Positions 24,741 through 33,163 of a DNA stretch of 51,242 nucleotides are shown here, one piece after another; the stretch's first letter is position 1; each line of letters starts with the position of its first letter. The DNA lies in assembly GCA_945936135.1 (NCBI GenBank), contig CAMESG010000009.1, forward strand, positions 1-51,242, given 5' to 3'. Source of the DNA: an uncultured Mollicutes bacterium (lineage in GTDB: Bacteria; Bacillota_I; Bacilli_A; RFN20; CAG-826). The notes beneath the pieces are model-generated. The model saw nothing but the letters and a program-made list of their open reading frames with translations, did no database searches and was not told where the DNA came from. The position numbers and the translations under genes are program-made.

Positions 24741-26990
24741 TTATTCGTTACGCGGCTTGCGATCCCCGCCACGCGGTCCGTGGTTCGGACGGCGATCGTC
24801 GCGGCGATCCTTGCCTTTGAATCCGCCGTGTCCCTTTGGACGCGGTTCGCGCTCCGGACGTTCGACATAGTCTTCGGGCTTCTCCTCGAATTCGCGGTGA
24901 GAAACCTTGACCTTGCCTTTTTCGTCCAAGCCGATGACGACGACCTTGAGGTGGTCGCCGACCTTGACGAGGTCCGCGGCGTTCTCGACGTAATCCCATT
25001 TGAGGCGGGAGACGTGGCAAAGGCCATCGCAATCGCCGAAGAGGTTGACGAAGGCGCCGTAATCTTCCACGCGGGTGACTTCCCCGTCGAAGATCTCGCC
25101 GACGCGGGCTTCGCGGCAGATCTCATCGATCATCGCTTTGGCTTTCGCGATCATCTCTTGGTTGCTGTGGTAAATCGTGATGGTGCCATCTTCGGCGACA
25201 TCGATCGCGGCGTTATCGCAGGCGCGGACCATGCCTTGGATGGTTTCTCCGCCCTTGCCGATGACCTCGCGGATCTTTTCGGTCGGGATCTTGAAGGTGA
25301 CCATCTTAGGCGCATACTTCGAGACTTCCTTGCGGGGTTCAGGGATGACGGCAGCAATCGCTTCGCGGATTTCGGCGCGGGCGCGCTTAGCTTGTTCAAG
25401 GGCTTCGTGGAGCACTTCGCGGGTGACGCCGTGGATCTTGATGTCCATTTGAAGGGCGGTTAAACCTTTCGCGGTGCCGGCGCACTTGAAGTCCATATCG
25501 CCGAAGTGGTCTTCCAAACCTTGGATGTCGGTGAGGATGGTGTAGGGATGCTTGCCGTCGAACGGGCCAGAGGAGATCAAGCCCATGGCGATGCCGGAGA
25601 CAATGCCCTTGATGGGGACGCCAGCAGCCATAAGCGACATGCAGTTCGCGCAGATCGAGGCCTGGGAGCTAGAGCCATTAGATTCCACGACGTCCGCGAC
25701 GCAGCGGATCGTGTAGGGGAATTCTTCTTCGCTCGGGAGGACGTAGCTAAGGGCGCGCTCGCCAAGTTTGCCGTGGCCGATTTCGCGGCGGCCGGGGGAA
25801 CCCATGCGTCCGATCTCGCCAACGGAGTAAGGCGGGAAGTTATAGTGATGCATGAAGCGGCGTTCTTCTTCGCTCGTGAGGTTGTCGATCAATTGCTTGT
25901 CGGCTAGCGGACCAAGGGTCGTGGTGCCAATGACCTGGGTCTGGCCACGGGTGAACATGGCAGAGCCATGGGCGCGGGGCAAGAGGTCGACCTGGCAATC
26001 GAGCGGACGGATCTCGTCGACCTTACGTCCGTCGGGACGGATCTTTTCGTCGGTGATCAAGCGGCGGACTTCGTTGGCGACCATGCCTTCGAGGATGTCG
26101 TTGACCATGAGCATCGACATCTTGTGGTCGTGCTCGTCTTCGTATTCGCGGTGATCGTAATCATCGATGATCTCTTTCTTCAAAGCGTCGACCGCGTCTT
26201 GGCGTTCGAGCTTGTCGAAGATCGAGATGGCCTTCTTGAGGCGCTCACCGATGCGATCTTCGATATCGGCCTTGATGGTCGGATCGGCTTGGTAGAGTTG
26301 GATTTCGCGCTTCGGTTTGCCGATCTTGGCGATGATTTCTTTTTGCCAAGCGCAGAGCTTCTTGATCGCTTCGAAGCCAAACATGATGGCGTCGAGCATT
26401 TCTTCTTCGGGGACTTCGGCAGCGCCGGCTTCGACCATCATGATCGCTTCTTCGGTGCCGGCGACCGCGAGGTCGATGTCCGAGATCTCGCGTTGTTCTT
26501 CGGTCGGATCGATGACGAGCTCGCCGTTGACGCGTCCGACATAGACGCCGGCGACCGGGCCATCAAAGGGGATGTCGGAGGTGCAAAGCGCTAAGGAAGC
26601 GCCAAGCATCCCGGTCATCTCGGGGGTGTTATCGCGATCGCAGGACATGACGGTCGCGACGATTTGGACTTCGTTGCGGAATCCTTCGGCGAAAAGCGGG
26701 CGGATCGGACGGTCGATCAAGCGAGCGGAGAGCGTCGCATGCTCGCCCGGGCGTCCCTCGCGACGGAGGAAGGAGCCAGGGATTTTGCCAACGGCGTAGG
26801 ATTTTTCCTCGTAGTTGACGGTAAGGGGGAAGAAGTCGCCTTCCTTGGGTTCATCGGCGCAGCAGGCCGTGGCCAAAACCACGGTGTCGCCGAAACGAAC
26901 CAAGACCGAGCCATCGGCTTGCTTGGCGATTTCGCCGCTCTCCACAGAGAGCTTTCTTCCAGCGAATTCGGTTTCGAATACTTGCTTCAT
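24741..26990 (-). CDS. pnp: polyribonucleotide nucleotidyltransferase (PNPase)
   Basis: Trimeric phosphorolytic 3'-5' exoribonuclease of mRNA decay. I start it at MKQVFETEF (ATG 26990, AAAGGA upstream), giving 749 residues, normal for the family. Two RNase PH domains flank a helical domain; catalytic segment features include GRRE and the FPYTIR region in the second. The KH domain (GKGGETI, near 580) and S1 domain (EIFDGEVTRVEDYGAFVNL, near 640) follow. The tail is Arg/Gly/Asp-rich, about 45 residues. rpsO, the usual upstream partner, is separated from it here by a MATE transporter gene. Confidence 0.97.
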   Translation of the reverse strand: MKQVFETEFAGRKLSVESGEIAKQADGSVLVRFGDTVVLATACCADEPKEGDFFPLTVNYEEKSYAVGKIPGSFLRREGRPGEHATLSARLIDRPIRPLFAEGFRNEVQIVATVMSCDRDNTPEMTGMLGASLALCTSDIPFDGPVAGVYVGRVNGELVIDPTEEQREISDIDLAVAGTEEAIMMVEAGAAEVPEEEMLDAIMFGFEAIKKLCAWQKEIIAKIGKPKREIQLYQADPTIKADIEDRIGERLKKAISIFDKLERQDAVDALKKEIIDDYDHREYEDEHDHKMSMLMVNDILEGMVANEVRRLITDEKIRPDGRKVDEIRPLDCQVDLLPRAHGSAMFTRGQTQVIGTTTLGPLADKQLIDNLTSEEERRFMHHYNFPPYSVGEIGRMGSPGRREIGHGKLGERALSYVLPSEEEFPYTIRCVADVVESNGSSSQASICANCMSLMAAGVPIKGIVSGIAMGLISSGPFDGKHPYTILTDIQGLEDHFGDMDFKCAGTAKGLTALQMDIKIHGVTREVLHEALEQAKRARAEIREAIAAVIPEPRKEVSKYAPKMVTFKIPTEKIREVIGKGGETIQGMVRACDNAAIDVAEDGTITIYHSNQEMIAKAKAMIDEICREARVGEIFDGEVTRVEDYGAFVNLFGDCDGLCHVSRLKWDYVENAADLVKVGDHLKVVVIGLDEKGKVKVSHREFEEKPEDYVERPEREPRPKGHGGFKGKDRRDDRRPNHGPRGGDRKPRNE

Positions 26991-27027
26991 TCTTTTTTCC
27001 TTTTGCAAATTAACGGCAAAAGGATAC

Positions 27028-27041
27028 CACTCTTAAGAGTG
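27028..27041. promoter_or_regulatory. 14-bp perfect palindrome before pnp
   Basis: CACTCTTAAGAGTG is a perfect inverted repeat between the MATE stop and the pnp ribosome site. On the minus strand a TATCCT hexamer follows it closely (27021-27026), so it could be an operator for a pnp promoter. No known regulator site matches. Confidence 0.35.
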
Positions 27042-27046
27042 ATCGA

Positions 27047-28468
27047 CTAGGGGTTATATGGCGATCTCATTCTTGAGATGGCGCCACTTCTTTTTTTATT
27101 TCCCATCCGGAAAAGGAAGAATAAGCCCAAAGGGAAGGATAAAAGGAAAGACAAGGCCTCGGCGATCGGCTGGGCCCATTGAAGGCCGGCGATCCCCCAT
27201 GAAGAGCCAAAAAGGAAAAGCAAAGGGATATAGAAGAGTCCACTTCTTGCCATCGCGGTCAAGCTCGCGGGGAAGCTCTTCCCGATCGTTTGGAGGTACA
27301 TATTCGGGATGACCGTCCCTCCTAGAAGAACGAAGACATAGGCTTCTTGGCGCAAGGCTTTGGCGCCGATTTCAAGCAATAAGGGGTCTTCGCTTCGAAT
27401 AAAGGCGACGAGTTCACGCGGGAAGATCATTCCAATCACCGCCATGATCGCCGCATACCCGGTCGCAATACCAAGCGAAAAGAAGAAGGCTTGTTTGACG
27501 CGCTTATATTCCTTGGCCCCGTAATTGAATCCGCAGACGGGTTGGAACCCTTGCCCGATCCCAATCCCGATCGAGGAAGCGAGGTTCAATAAACGGGTGA
27601 CCGCGGCGAAGGCGGCGATCGCGCTATCGACGTCTTCGCTGCTGCTGCCCGCCATCGCCATGGCGCAGGCTTGGTTCAAGCAGATCCCCGCCACGGACAT
27701 AAGCCCTTGACGGAAAAGGCTGGGAACGCCACCTTTCCACATCTGGCATAAGAGGTCCTTGGAGACCTTGAAACTCTTAAAGGATATCGAAATGTTGCCC
27801 TTTCTTCTTGATAGGAAAAGCAACAGGATGAAGGAAACGATTTGGCTAAGGCAAGTCGCTAGACCCGCCCCCATCGCGCCCATATCGAAAACGAAGATAA
27901 ACAAAGGATCGATCGCGATATTTAATATTCCGCCTAAGCCGATCCCAATCATCGAAAACAAAGCATTCCCTTGGAAGCGCATCTGGTTGTTCAAGACAAT
28001 CGACCCCATGATGAAGGGCGCGGCGATGCAAATGAAGGCAAAATAGCCTCTCGCCGGCCCGATCGAGGTATCCGTTGCCCCCATAAGGCGAAGCAAAGGA
28101 TCCATCGCCGCCAAACCAACGATCATGAACACGAGGCCGAAGATCAACGAGGCGAAGAAGCCAAGGCTTGCCATCTGCTTCGCTTCTTCTACTTTTCCTT
28201 TGCCGAGGGCCTTGGAGATGAAGGTTCCGCTCCCTTGGCCAAAGAAGAAGGCAAAGGCTTGGATCAAGGCCATGTAGGAAAAGGAAACGCCGACCGCGGC
28301 GGAAGCCGCCGTCGAGACGCGGCCAAGGAAAAAGGAGTCCGCTGTGTTGTAGATGTTCGTAATGACCATCGCAACGATCGCGGGGACCGCCAAAGACAGA
28401 ATGAGCTTTGGGATCGAGCCATGGAGCATGCGCTCGCGTTTTTGGTTGGACTGTTCGTTGGAATTCAC
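27047..28468 (-). CDS. MATE-family efflux transporter
   Basis: A 473-residue protein with about twelve hydrophobic helices in two related halves, typical of MATE exporters that swap cationic drugs or metabolites for Na+ or H+. Family-like segments include NIYNTADSFFLGR near the N-terminus and GIGQGFQPVCGFNYGAKEY at the start of helix 8. The start is probably GTG 28468; no ribosome site or clear -10 is seen, and the rpsO terminator ends only about 13 bases upstream. A later ATG at 28429 is possible. Its position inside the usually direct rpsO-pnp pair is unusual. Confidence 0.88.
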   Translation of the reverse strand: MNSNEQSNQKRERMLHGSIPKLILSLAVPAIVAMVITNIYNTADSFFLGRVSTAASAAVGVSFSYMALIQAFAFFFGQGSGTFISKALGKGKVEEAKQMASLGFFASLIFGLVFMIVGLAAMDPLLRLMGATDTSIGPARGYFAFICIAAPFIMGSIVLNNQMRFQGNALFSMIGIGLGGILNIAIDPLFIFVFDMGAMGAGLATCLSQIVSFILLLFLSRRKGNISISFKSFKVSKDLLCQMWKGGVPSLFRQGLMSVAGICLNQACAMAMAGSSSEDVDSAIAAFAAVTRLLNLASSIGIGIGQGFQPVCGFNYGAKEYKRVKQAFFFSLGIATGYAAIMAVIGMIFPRELVAFIRSEDPLLLEIGAKALRQEAYVFVLLGGTVIPNMYLQTIGKSFPASLTAMARSGLFYIPLLFLFGSSWGIAGLQWAQPIAEALSFLLSFPLGLFFLFRMGNKKRSGAISRMRSPYNP

Positions 28469-28480
28469 GGGTGTTTCGAT

Positions 28481-28505
28481 GAAAAAGGGCCTCGTGAGGA
28501 GGCCC
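28481..28505 (-). terminator. terminator or attenuator after rpsO
   Basis: A perfect 7-bp GGGCCTC/GAGGCCC stem (28499-28505 with 28487-28493), 5-base loop, then five T. It lies between rpsO and the MATE gene, so it should limit readthrough into MATE and pnp. Confidence 0.9.
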
Positions 28506-28522
28506 GATTTACTTGCGTCTGC

Positions 28523-28792
28523 TTATTTGCGGAGACCAAGCTTGGCGACGAGGGCCGCATAGCGGTCGGCATCGGTGCTGCGAAGGTAGTCAAGAAGGCT
28601 GTGACGCTTGCCAACCAAGATGAGGAGGGAGCGGCGGGCGCCGGCGTCCTGCTTGTTGGTTTGAAGGTGGACGGTGAGATCCTTGATGCGAGCGGTGAGA
28701 AGCGCGATTTGGACTTCGGCGCTGCCGGTGTCCTTCTCGTCTTTTCCGAACTCCTTGATGATCGCGGAGGTCTCTTCTTTCTTAAGAGCCAT
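28523..28792 (-). CDS. rpsO: 30S ribosomal protein S15
   Basis: Primary 16S-binding protein of the 30S platform. The 89 residues match the family throughout, including [11 protein letters not shown] (about 23-33), the [19 protein letters not shown] core (about 52-70) and the LGLRK end. ATG 28792 has AAAGGAG. A promoter lies about 80 bases upstream, and the leader folds, so S15 feedback control is possible. A strong terminator follows. Confidence 0.98.
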   Translation of the reverse strand: MALKKEETSAIIKEFGKDEKDTGSAEVQIALLTARIKDLTVHLQTNKQDAGARRSLLILVGKRHSLLDYLRSTDADRYAALVAKLGLRK

Positions 28793-28870
28793 GGTGTTTT
28801 TCTCCTTTCATTGTACTTGGCTTTCCCAAGCGGGATCGAGGAGACGGTCACCGCAACGGAAAGCTGCCCG
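28793..28870 (-). promoter_or_regulatory. structured rpsO leader
   Basis: The leader between the rpsO promoter and ATG contains a GCTTTCC/GGGAAAGC stem and an inner CGGTGACCG hairpin. S15 is known to repress its own mRNA through leader structures in several bacteria. Whether this leader binds S15 is inference. Confidence 0.4.
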
Positions 28871-28873
28871 ATA

Positions 28874-28902
28874 AATATACCGATTCCCCGAAGGGGGCGC
28901 AA
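28874..28902 (-). promoter_or_regulatory. rpsO promoter
   Basis: TTGCGC (28897-28902) and TATATT (28874-28879) on the minus strand with a 17-base spacer. The spacer contains a CCCC-TTC-GGGG inverted repeat. Confidence 0.6.
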
Positions 28903-29353
28903 GCAAAAAAGGATCATTCCGGAAAAATTGTAGAGTGCCAAAAAATTTACTTATATTCGTACGTGCGAGACGTCGATCTAAGACAAGCTTGAACAAAGAA
29001 GGTTTATGCATACGGCAAACATTCCTCATACATTTGGATTCATCGTCTATCTTTTGCTTTGGATTATCCTTTTTTGTAACACGGACTTCCTCCCATTGTT
29101 CAAGCATCGTTTAAATTTTGGTAATCCACACTCCAAGAGGATTTTTTGAAAACGTCTTTTCAATTTGCGTTCGCATTTTGACAAAAATGTGTTTTTGCGA
29201 ACGCAAAATTCAGAAGCCTATACTTTTCTTGCTTTTCAACACCAATACTTTTGTCTGCCAAAAACAACATTTCTCCAGTCATGAAAATATCATCGCTCCA
29301 CCTTTGTAAACGGAAAATGGCATTCGGATGTTTCCGCTTTCTTCACAATATTC
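28903..29353. other. AT-rich spacer between rpsO and typA
   Basis: About 450 bases with lower GC than the surroundings and no convincing gene. Short frames on both strands have no ribosome site or family look. It holds a 12-bp inverted repeat (29164-29207), described separately, and a CGGAAA/TTTCCG stem around 29311-29336. I see nothing else I can support. Confidence 0.5.
29164..29207. repeat. 12-bp perfect inverted repeat
   Basis: TTTGCGTTCGCA at 29164-29175 is mirrored exactly by TGCGAACGCAAA at 29196-29207, with a 20-base spacer that holds its own CATTTT/AAAATG pairing and a TTGACA. It could be a paired operator or an RNA stem. No flanking transposase is present. Confidence 0.7.
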
Positions 29354-29382
29354 TTGCACTCAGGCGCGCGTGAGCCTAAAAT
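29354..29382 (+). promoter_or_regulatory. typA promoter
   Basis: TTGCAC (29354-29359), 17-base spacer, TAAAAT (29377-29382). A leader of about 30 bases with TAAGGAG follows. The spacer contains CTCA/TGAG and AGGC/GCCT inverted repeats that might be an operator. Confidence 0.7.
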
Positions 29383-29417
29383 CACACCCGGCAATAAACG
29401 CTAAGGAGATTCCGATT

Positions 29418-31256
29418 ATGAAAATGAGAAACATCGCGATCATCGCTCACGTCGACCACGGCAAGACCACCTTGGTCAACGCCCTTCTCACCAAATCCGG
29501 AACCTTTCGCGATAACGAAGCGGTCCAAGACCGCATGATGGACTCGAATCCCCAAGAAAGGGAACGTGGCATCACGATCCTTTCGAAAACGACCTCCATC
29601 ATCTACAAAGACACCAAGATCAACATCGTCGACACTCCGGGGCACGCGGACTTCGGTGGCGAAGTCGAACGCATCATGCACATGGTCGATGGGTGCTTAT
29701 TGCTCGTCGATGCCTTCGAAGGCACGATGCCGCAGACGCGTTTCGTCTTGAAAAACGCGCTTGAAAACCACATCAAGCCGATCGTCGTCATCAACAAAGT
29801 CGACCGTCCTAACGCCGATCCTCAAAAGGCCGTGGATGAAGTCCTTGAGCTCTTTATCGAACTCGGCGCACCCGATGACCTCCTCGATTTCCCAGTCGTC
29901 TACACGAGCGCCTTAAACGGCACTTCTTCCTTCTCCCCTGAACTTGAGACCCAAGTTCCAGGCATGGACGCGGTGTTCGAAACAATCCTCAAAGAGATTC
30001 CCGAACCCCAATGCGATCCTTCCGCGCCTTTTAAATTCCAGCCTGCCCTTCTCGACTATAACGGCTTCGTCGGTCGCATCGGCATCGGCACGATCCGTGG
30101 TGGCGCCGCCAAAATCGGCGCGACCATCAGCGATATCGACGATCAAGGCAACAGCCATGATTTCAAGATCATGAAGCTCTACACCTTCCAAGGACTTCGT
30201 CGCATTGAAGTCGACCAAGTCGAATGCGGCGATATCTGCGCGATCGCGGGCTATAGCGACATGTCCGTCGGCGACACCTTCTGCGCCCAAGGGATCAACG
30301 ATCCCCTCCCGCGTCTTCGCGTCGATGAACCGACCCTCCAGATGGAATTCGGCACCAATTCGAGTCCTTTGCGCGGACAAGATGGCAAATTCGTCACCGC
30401 GCGCGTTATCGAAGACCGCTTGTTCCAAGAAGTCCAACGCGACGTTTCCTTGCGTTATTCCCGCATCCCGAACACCGAATCTTGGACGGTTTCTGGCCGT
30501 GGCGAGCTTCACCTCGGCGTTTTGATCGAGACGATGCGTCGCGAAGGTTACGAACTTGAAGTTTCAAAGCCCCACGTCATCATCCGCGAGATCGATGGCC
30601 GTAAATGCGAACCGTATGAAGACCTCCAAATCGACGTCCCAAGCGAATTCGTCGGCGACATCATGCAGACCTTGGGCGAGCGTGGCGCCGCCCTCTCCGA
30701 CATGGTCGATTCCAATGGCTCGACCCGCTTGACTTACGTGATCCCCTCCCGTGGTTTGCTAGGTTTCGTGAATAACTTCCTCACCCTTACGAAGGGTTAT
30801 GGCATCATCAACCACACCTTCAAAGAATACCGCCCGATGTATGGCAAGACCGTCGGCGAGCGTCCGATCGGCGTCCTCGTCTCGGTCGACAACGGGCCTT
30901 CGACCCCGTATTCGATCGAAAAGGTCGAAGAGCACGGCACGATGTTCATCGAACCTGGCGTTACCTGCTACGAAGGCATGATCGTCGGGGAGCACCGCTA
31001 CCCCACCGACCTCGCCGTCAACGTCACCGCCGCGAAGCCGCAGACAAACGTCCGCTCCTCCAACAAGGATCAGACCGTCGTCCTCAAGTCGCCACGCAAA
31101 ATGACCCTTGAAGCCTGTCTTGACTACATCAACAGCGATGAGCTCGTGGAAGTCACCCCGAACGCCTTCCGCATGCGCAAGAGAATTCTCTCGACACCGG
31201 ACCGCAAGAAGTTCGACGCCAAGAAGAAGGCCGCCGCGGAAGCCGAAAAGAGCTAA
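29418..31256 (+). CDS. typA: translational GTPase TypA/BipA
   Basis: Ribosome-associated GTPase that helps 50S assembly and stress growth. I start it at MKMRNIAII (ATG 29418, TAAGGAG 10 bases upstream), giving 612 residues, the usual length; the frame stays open further upstream only by chance. G1 is AHVDHGKTT (8-16), followed by [18 protein letters not shown] and NKVDRP. Domains II, III and V and the TypA-specific C-terminal domain follow, with [15 protein letters not shown] near 435. It is a single-gene unit with a bidirectional terminator. Confidence 0.97.
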   Translation: MKMRNIAIIAHVDHGKTTLVNALLTKSGTFRDNEAVQDRMMDSNPQERERGITILSKTTSIIYKDTKINIVDTPGHADFGGEVERIMHMVDGCLLLVDAFEGTMPQTRFVLKNALENHIKPIVVINKVDRPNADPQKAVDEVLELFIELGAPDDLLDFPVVYTSALNGTSSFSPELETQVPGMDAVFETILKEIPEPQCDPSAPFKFQPALLDYNGFVGRIGIGTIRGGAAKIGATISDIDDQGNSHDFKIMKLYTFQGLRRIEVDQVECGDICAIAGYSDMSVGDTFCAQGINDPLPRLRVDEPTLQMEFGTNSSPLRGQDGKFVTARVIEDRLFQEVQRDVSLRYSRIPNTESWTVSGRGELHLGVLIETMRREGYELEVSKPHVIIREIDGRKCEPYEDLQIDVPSEFVGDIMQTLGERGAALSDMVDSNGSTRLTYVIPSRGLLGFVNNFLTLTKGYGIINHTFKEYRPMYGKTVGERPIGVLVSVDNGPSTPYSIEKVEEHGTMFIEPGVTCYEGMIVGEHRYPTDLAVNVTAAKPQTNVRSSNKDQTVVLKSPRKMTLEACLDYINSDELVEVTPNAFRMRKRILSTPDRKKFDAKKKAAAEAEKS

Positions 31257-31258
31257 TC

Positions 31259-31290
31259 AAAAAGCGAAGTTCAACCGGGCTTCGCTTTTC
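31259..31290. terminator. bidirectional terminator between typA and ribF
   Basis: AAGCGAAG (31262-31269) pairs with CTTCGCTT (31280-31287) around a 10-base loop, with T runs on both strands. It serves the convergent typA and truB-ribF units. Confidence 0.85.
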
Positions 31291-31317
31291 TTGTTGTTAT
31301 CGTTTCTTTTCTTGTTC

Positions 31318-32217
31318 TTATCTACGTTCTAGTAACTTCAAATCAAGGAGCCATTCCTTATCGATTTCAAGTTGTTCTTTCAAGGCATTAAGATCCTTGA
31401 ACGTCTTTTCACCTCTTCCTTGCTTCAAGAATTGGAGATAGACGGTTTTGCCATAGGCATCTCCATCGTAATCAATGAGATGGGCTTCCACCAACGGAGT
31501 TTCGAGTTCCTTGAACGTCGGATTCTTTCCAACGTTGATCAACGCTAAATGAGGCAAACCAAGAACATAAGCAATTCCCGCGTAGATCCCGTCTTTCGGA
31601 AGAAGATAAGGCGAGGATAAGTCAAAATTAAGCGTCGGAAACCCAATGGTCCTCCCTCTTTTCTTCCCGTGGACGATCTTGCCCATGATTTCATAAGGAC
31701 GTCCTAGCATCTGGAAGGCATCTTCGACGTTCCCTTCTTTGATTGTTTCCTTGATCCGCGAGGAGGAAATCCTGCTTCCTTCGTAATCCTTCATGGGCAC
31801 GACTTCAACATCGAAGGCCCTCTTTAGGTCTTCGACCTTCCCTTCGGCCTTCCGTCCGAAACGATAGTCCTCCCCGACGACGACTTTGGTGACGCCAAGG
31901 GGTTTTAGGAAGTCTTCAATGAACGCATCTTTCGATAAAGCGAAGAAGGCATCGTCCGGTTCATAGACATAGGCAACATCAAGCCCTAGTTGATTGGCAA
32001 AACGCAATTTGTCCTCTAGGCTCGTCAAACAAGTCTGGCTTCCCTTGAACGGAAGGGAAGTGAAAAACAAGGCGGCGCTTTCATTATCCGCGGCCATCTT
32101 CGCGCGGAAAAACAACGATTGATGGCCGAGATGCATCCCATCGAAGTAGCCAAGAACCATCGTGAGGTTCTCTCGTTTCGAAGGCAATTCGTTTTTCTTA
32201 AAACGCAAGATCTCCAT
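31318..32217 (-). CDS. ribF: bifunctional riboflavin kinase/FAD synthetase
   Basis: Makes FMN from riboflavin and then FAD. The 299-residue protein has the N-terminal nucleotidyltransferase with GYFDGMHLGH (about 23-32) and SSRIKETI (near 152). The C-terminal riboflavin kinase has GRTIGFPTLN (near 190), GKNPTF (near 232) and an acidic EAHLIDYDGDAYG segment (near 244). The ATG at 32217 shares one base with the truB stop (TGATG). The truB-ribF pairing is common in Firmicutes. Confidence 0.97.
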   Translation of the reverse strand: MEILRFKKNELPSKRENLTMVLGYFDGMHLGHQSLFFRAKMAADNESAALFFTSLPFKGSQTCLTSLEDKLRFANQLGLDVAYVYEPDDAFFALSKDAFIEDFLKPLGVTKVVVGEDYRFGRKAEGKVEDLKRAFDVEVVPMKDYEGSRISSSRIKETIKEGNVEDAFQMLGRPYEIMGKIVHGKKRGRTIGFPTLNFDLSSPYLLPKDGIYAGIAYVLGLPHLALINVGKNPTFKELETPLVEAHLIDYDGDAYGKTVYLQFLKQGRGEKTFKDLNALKEQLEIDKEWLLDLKLLERR

Positions 32218-33077
32218 CAAAACAAACCTCGTGCCACGGAATAATCGCCGTTGGGCTTCTTAACAAGAATCGCTAAAGCCTCGTGGGCAGACGACAAAGC
32301 AAGGATCTCTTCTTCTCCATAAGGCAAAGTCAACGCACTTCCGTTCCGGACGCCCTTCTCTTCTTTGATCGAACAAACGTGGGTCCGATAACGAGACAAG
32401 AAAGGCGCAGGATCCAAGAGACTCGTCTTATTTGCCTTCTCTAAGGGAATGGCGTCATCCACGGAGACATCGCCGATCTTCACGCGACGCAAGGCAATCA
32501 AATGCCCCTTGCTTCCTAACGCTTTCGCGATGTCTTCTCCAAGAACTCGGATGTACGTCCCCTTGGATACGGTTGTGATGAAGGTCAAATCGTTTCCTTT
32601 AAGACTTAGGAAATTCAAGGCATCGATTCGAATCTTTCTAGGCTCCCTTTCGATTTCCTTGCCCTGATGGGCGAGTTTATATAAAGCGGTTCCGTCGACT
32701 TTGATGGCGCTTGTCATCGGCGGGATCTGCGTGGATTCTCCTAAAAATGAAGGCAAAACCGCCTCGATTTCCGCTTTCGTAAACGCTTGTTTATCTTCAA
32801 GGGGAAAGAGCTCTCCGTCTTTATCCCCCGTCGAGCTTCCTTGCCCTAAACGCAAGGTCGCGATGTAGGTTTTCTCTTCATCTTGCAAGAAAGGAAGGAC
32901 TTTCGTCCCTTTGTTGACGGCGACGATCAACAAACCGGTCGCGAAAGGATCAAGGGTCCCGAGGTGCCCGACTTTGCGCGTATGGAAGATCTTTTGGATG
33001 GCGTTATCGACTTGGCGAGAGGTCATCCCCTCGGGTTTGTCGATCAAGATAAGCCCGGAATCGGAAGCGTTCGACAT
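32217..33077 (-). CDS. truB: tRNA pseudouridine-55 synthase TruB
   Basis: Makes pseudouridine 55 in the T-loop of tRNAs. The 286 residues carry KPEGMTS (14-20), the catalytic Asp in HLGTLDPFATGLL (near 43), GxSTGDKDGE and the KGTYIRVLGEDIA helix (near 180). Length is normal. It heads truB-ribF. No ribosome site is present; TATCAT lies 8 bases before ATG 33077, so it looks leaderless. A 16-bp palindrome sits where the promoter spacer would be. Confidence 0.97.
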   Translation of the reverse strand: MSNASDSGLILIDKPEGMTSRQVDNAIQKIFHTRKVGHLGTLDPFATGLLIVAVNKGTKVLPFLQDEEKTYIATLRLGQGSSTGDKDGELFPLEDKQAFTKAEIEAVLPSFLGESTQIPPMTSAIKVDGTALYKLAHQGKEIEREPRKIRIDALNFLSLKGNDLTFITTVSKGTYIRVLGEDIAKALGSKGHLIALRRVKIGDVSVDDAIPLEKANKTSLLDPAPFLSRYRTHVCSIKEEKGVRNGSALTLPYGEEEILALSSAHEALAILVKKPNGDYSVARGLF

Positions 33078-33085
33078 ACCCTAGG

Positions 33086-33108
33086 ATGATACTCGTTTCT
33101 AGAAACGA
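33086..33108. promoter_or_regulatory. truB -10 box and 16-bp palindrome
   Basis: TATCAT (minus strand, 33086-33091) is 8 bases before the truB ATG. Directly upstream is the perfect palindrome TCGTTTCTAGAAACGA (33093-33108), in the divergent gap shared with the TtcA-like gene, a plausible operator. Confidence 0.45.
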
Positions 33109-33148
33109 AAGAAAGGCGCGAACTCCTTTTCCCTTTCGTGACGGAAAA

Positions 33149-33163
33149 TGCAATAATTACGAC
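33149..33163 (+). promoter_or_regulatory. extended -10 of the TtcA-like gene
   Basis: TG-C-AATAAT (33149-33157) is followed by 6 bases and ATG 33164, a leaderless geometry without a ribosome site. Confidence 0.55.

Noticed and set aside
28808-29107. A 99-residue minus-strand frame upstream of rpsO
   Set aside because: It runs over the rpsO promoter and leader, has no ribosome site and resembles no family.
29118-29309. A 63-residue plus-strand frame in the AT-rich spacer
   Set aside because: It has no ribosome site, and its composition is what AT-rich DNA gives by chance; it also crosses the inverted repeat.
29328-29417. A longer TypA start at 29328
   Set aside because: The promoter at 29354-29382 and the TAAGGAG site point to ATG 29418, and the product then has the usual family length.
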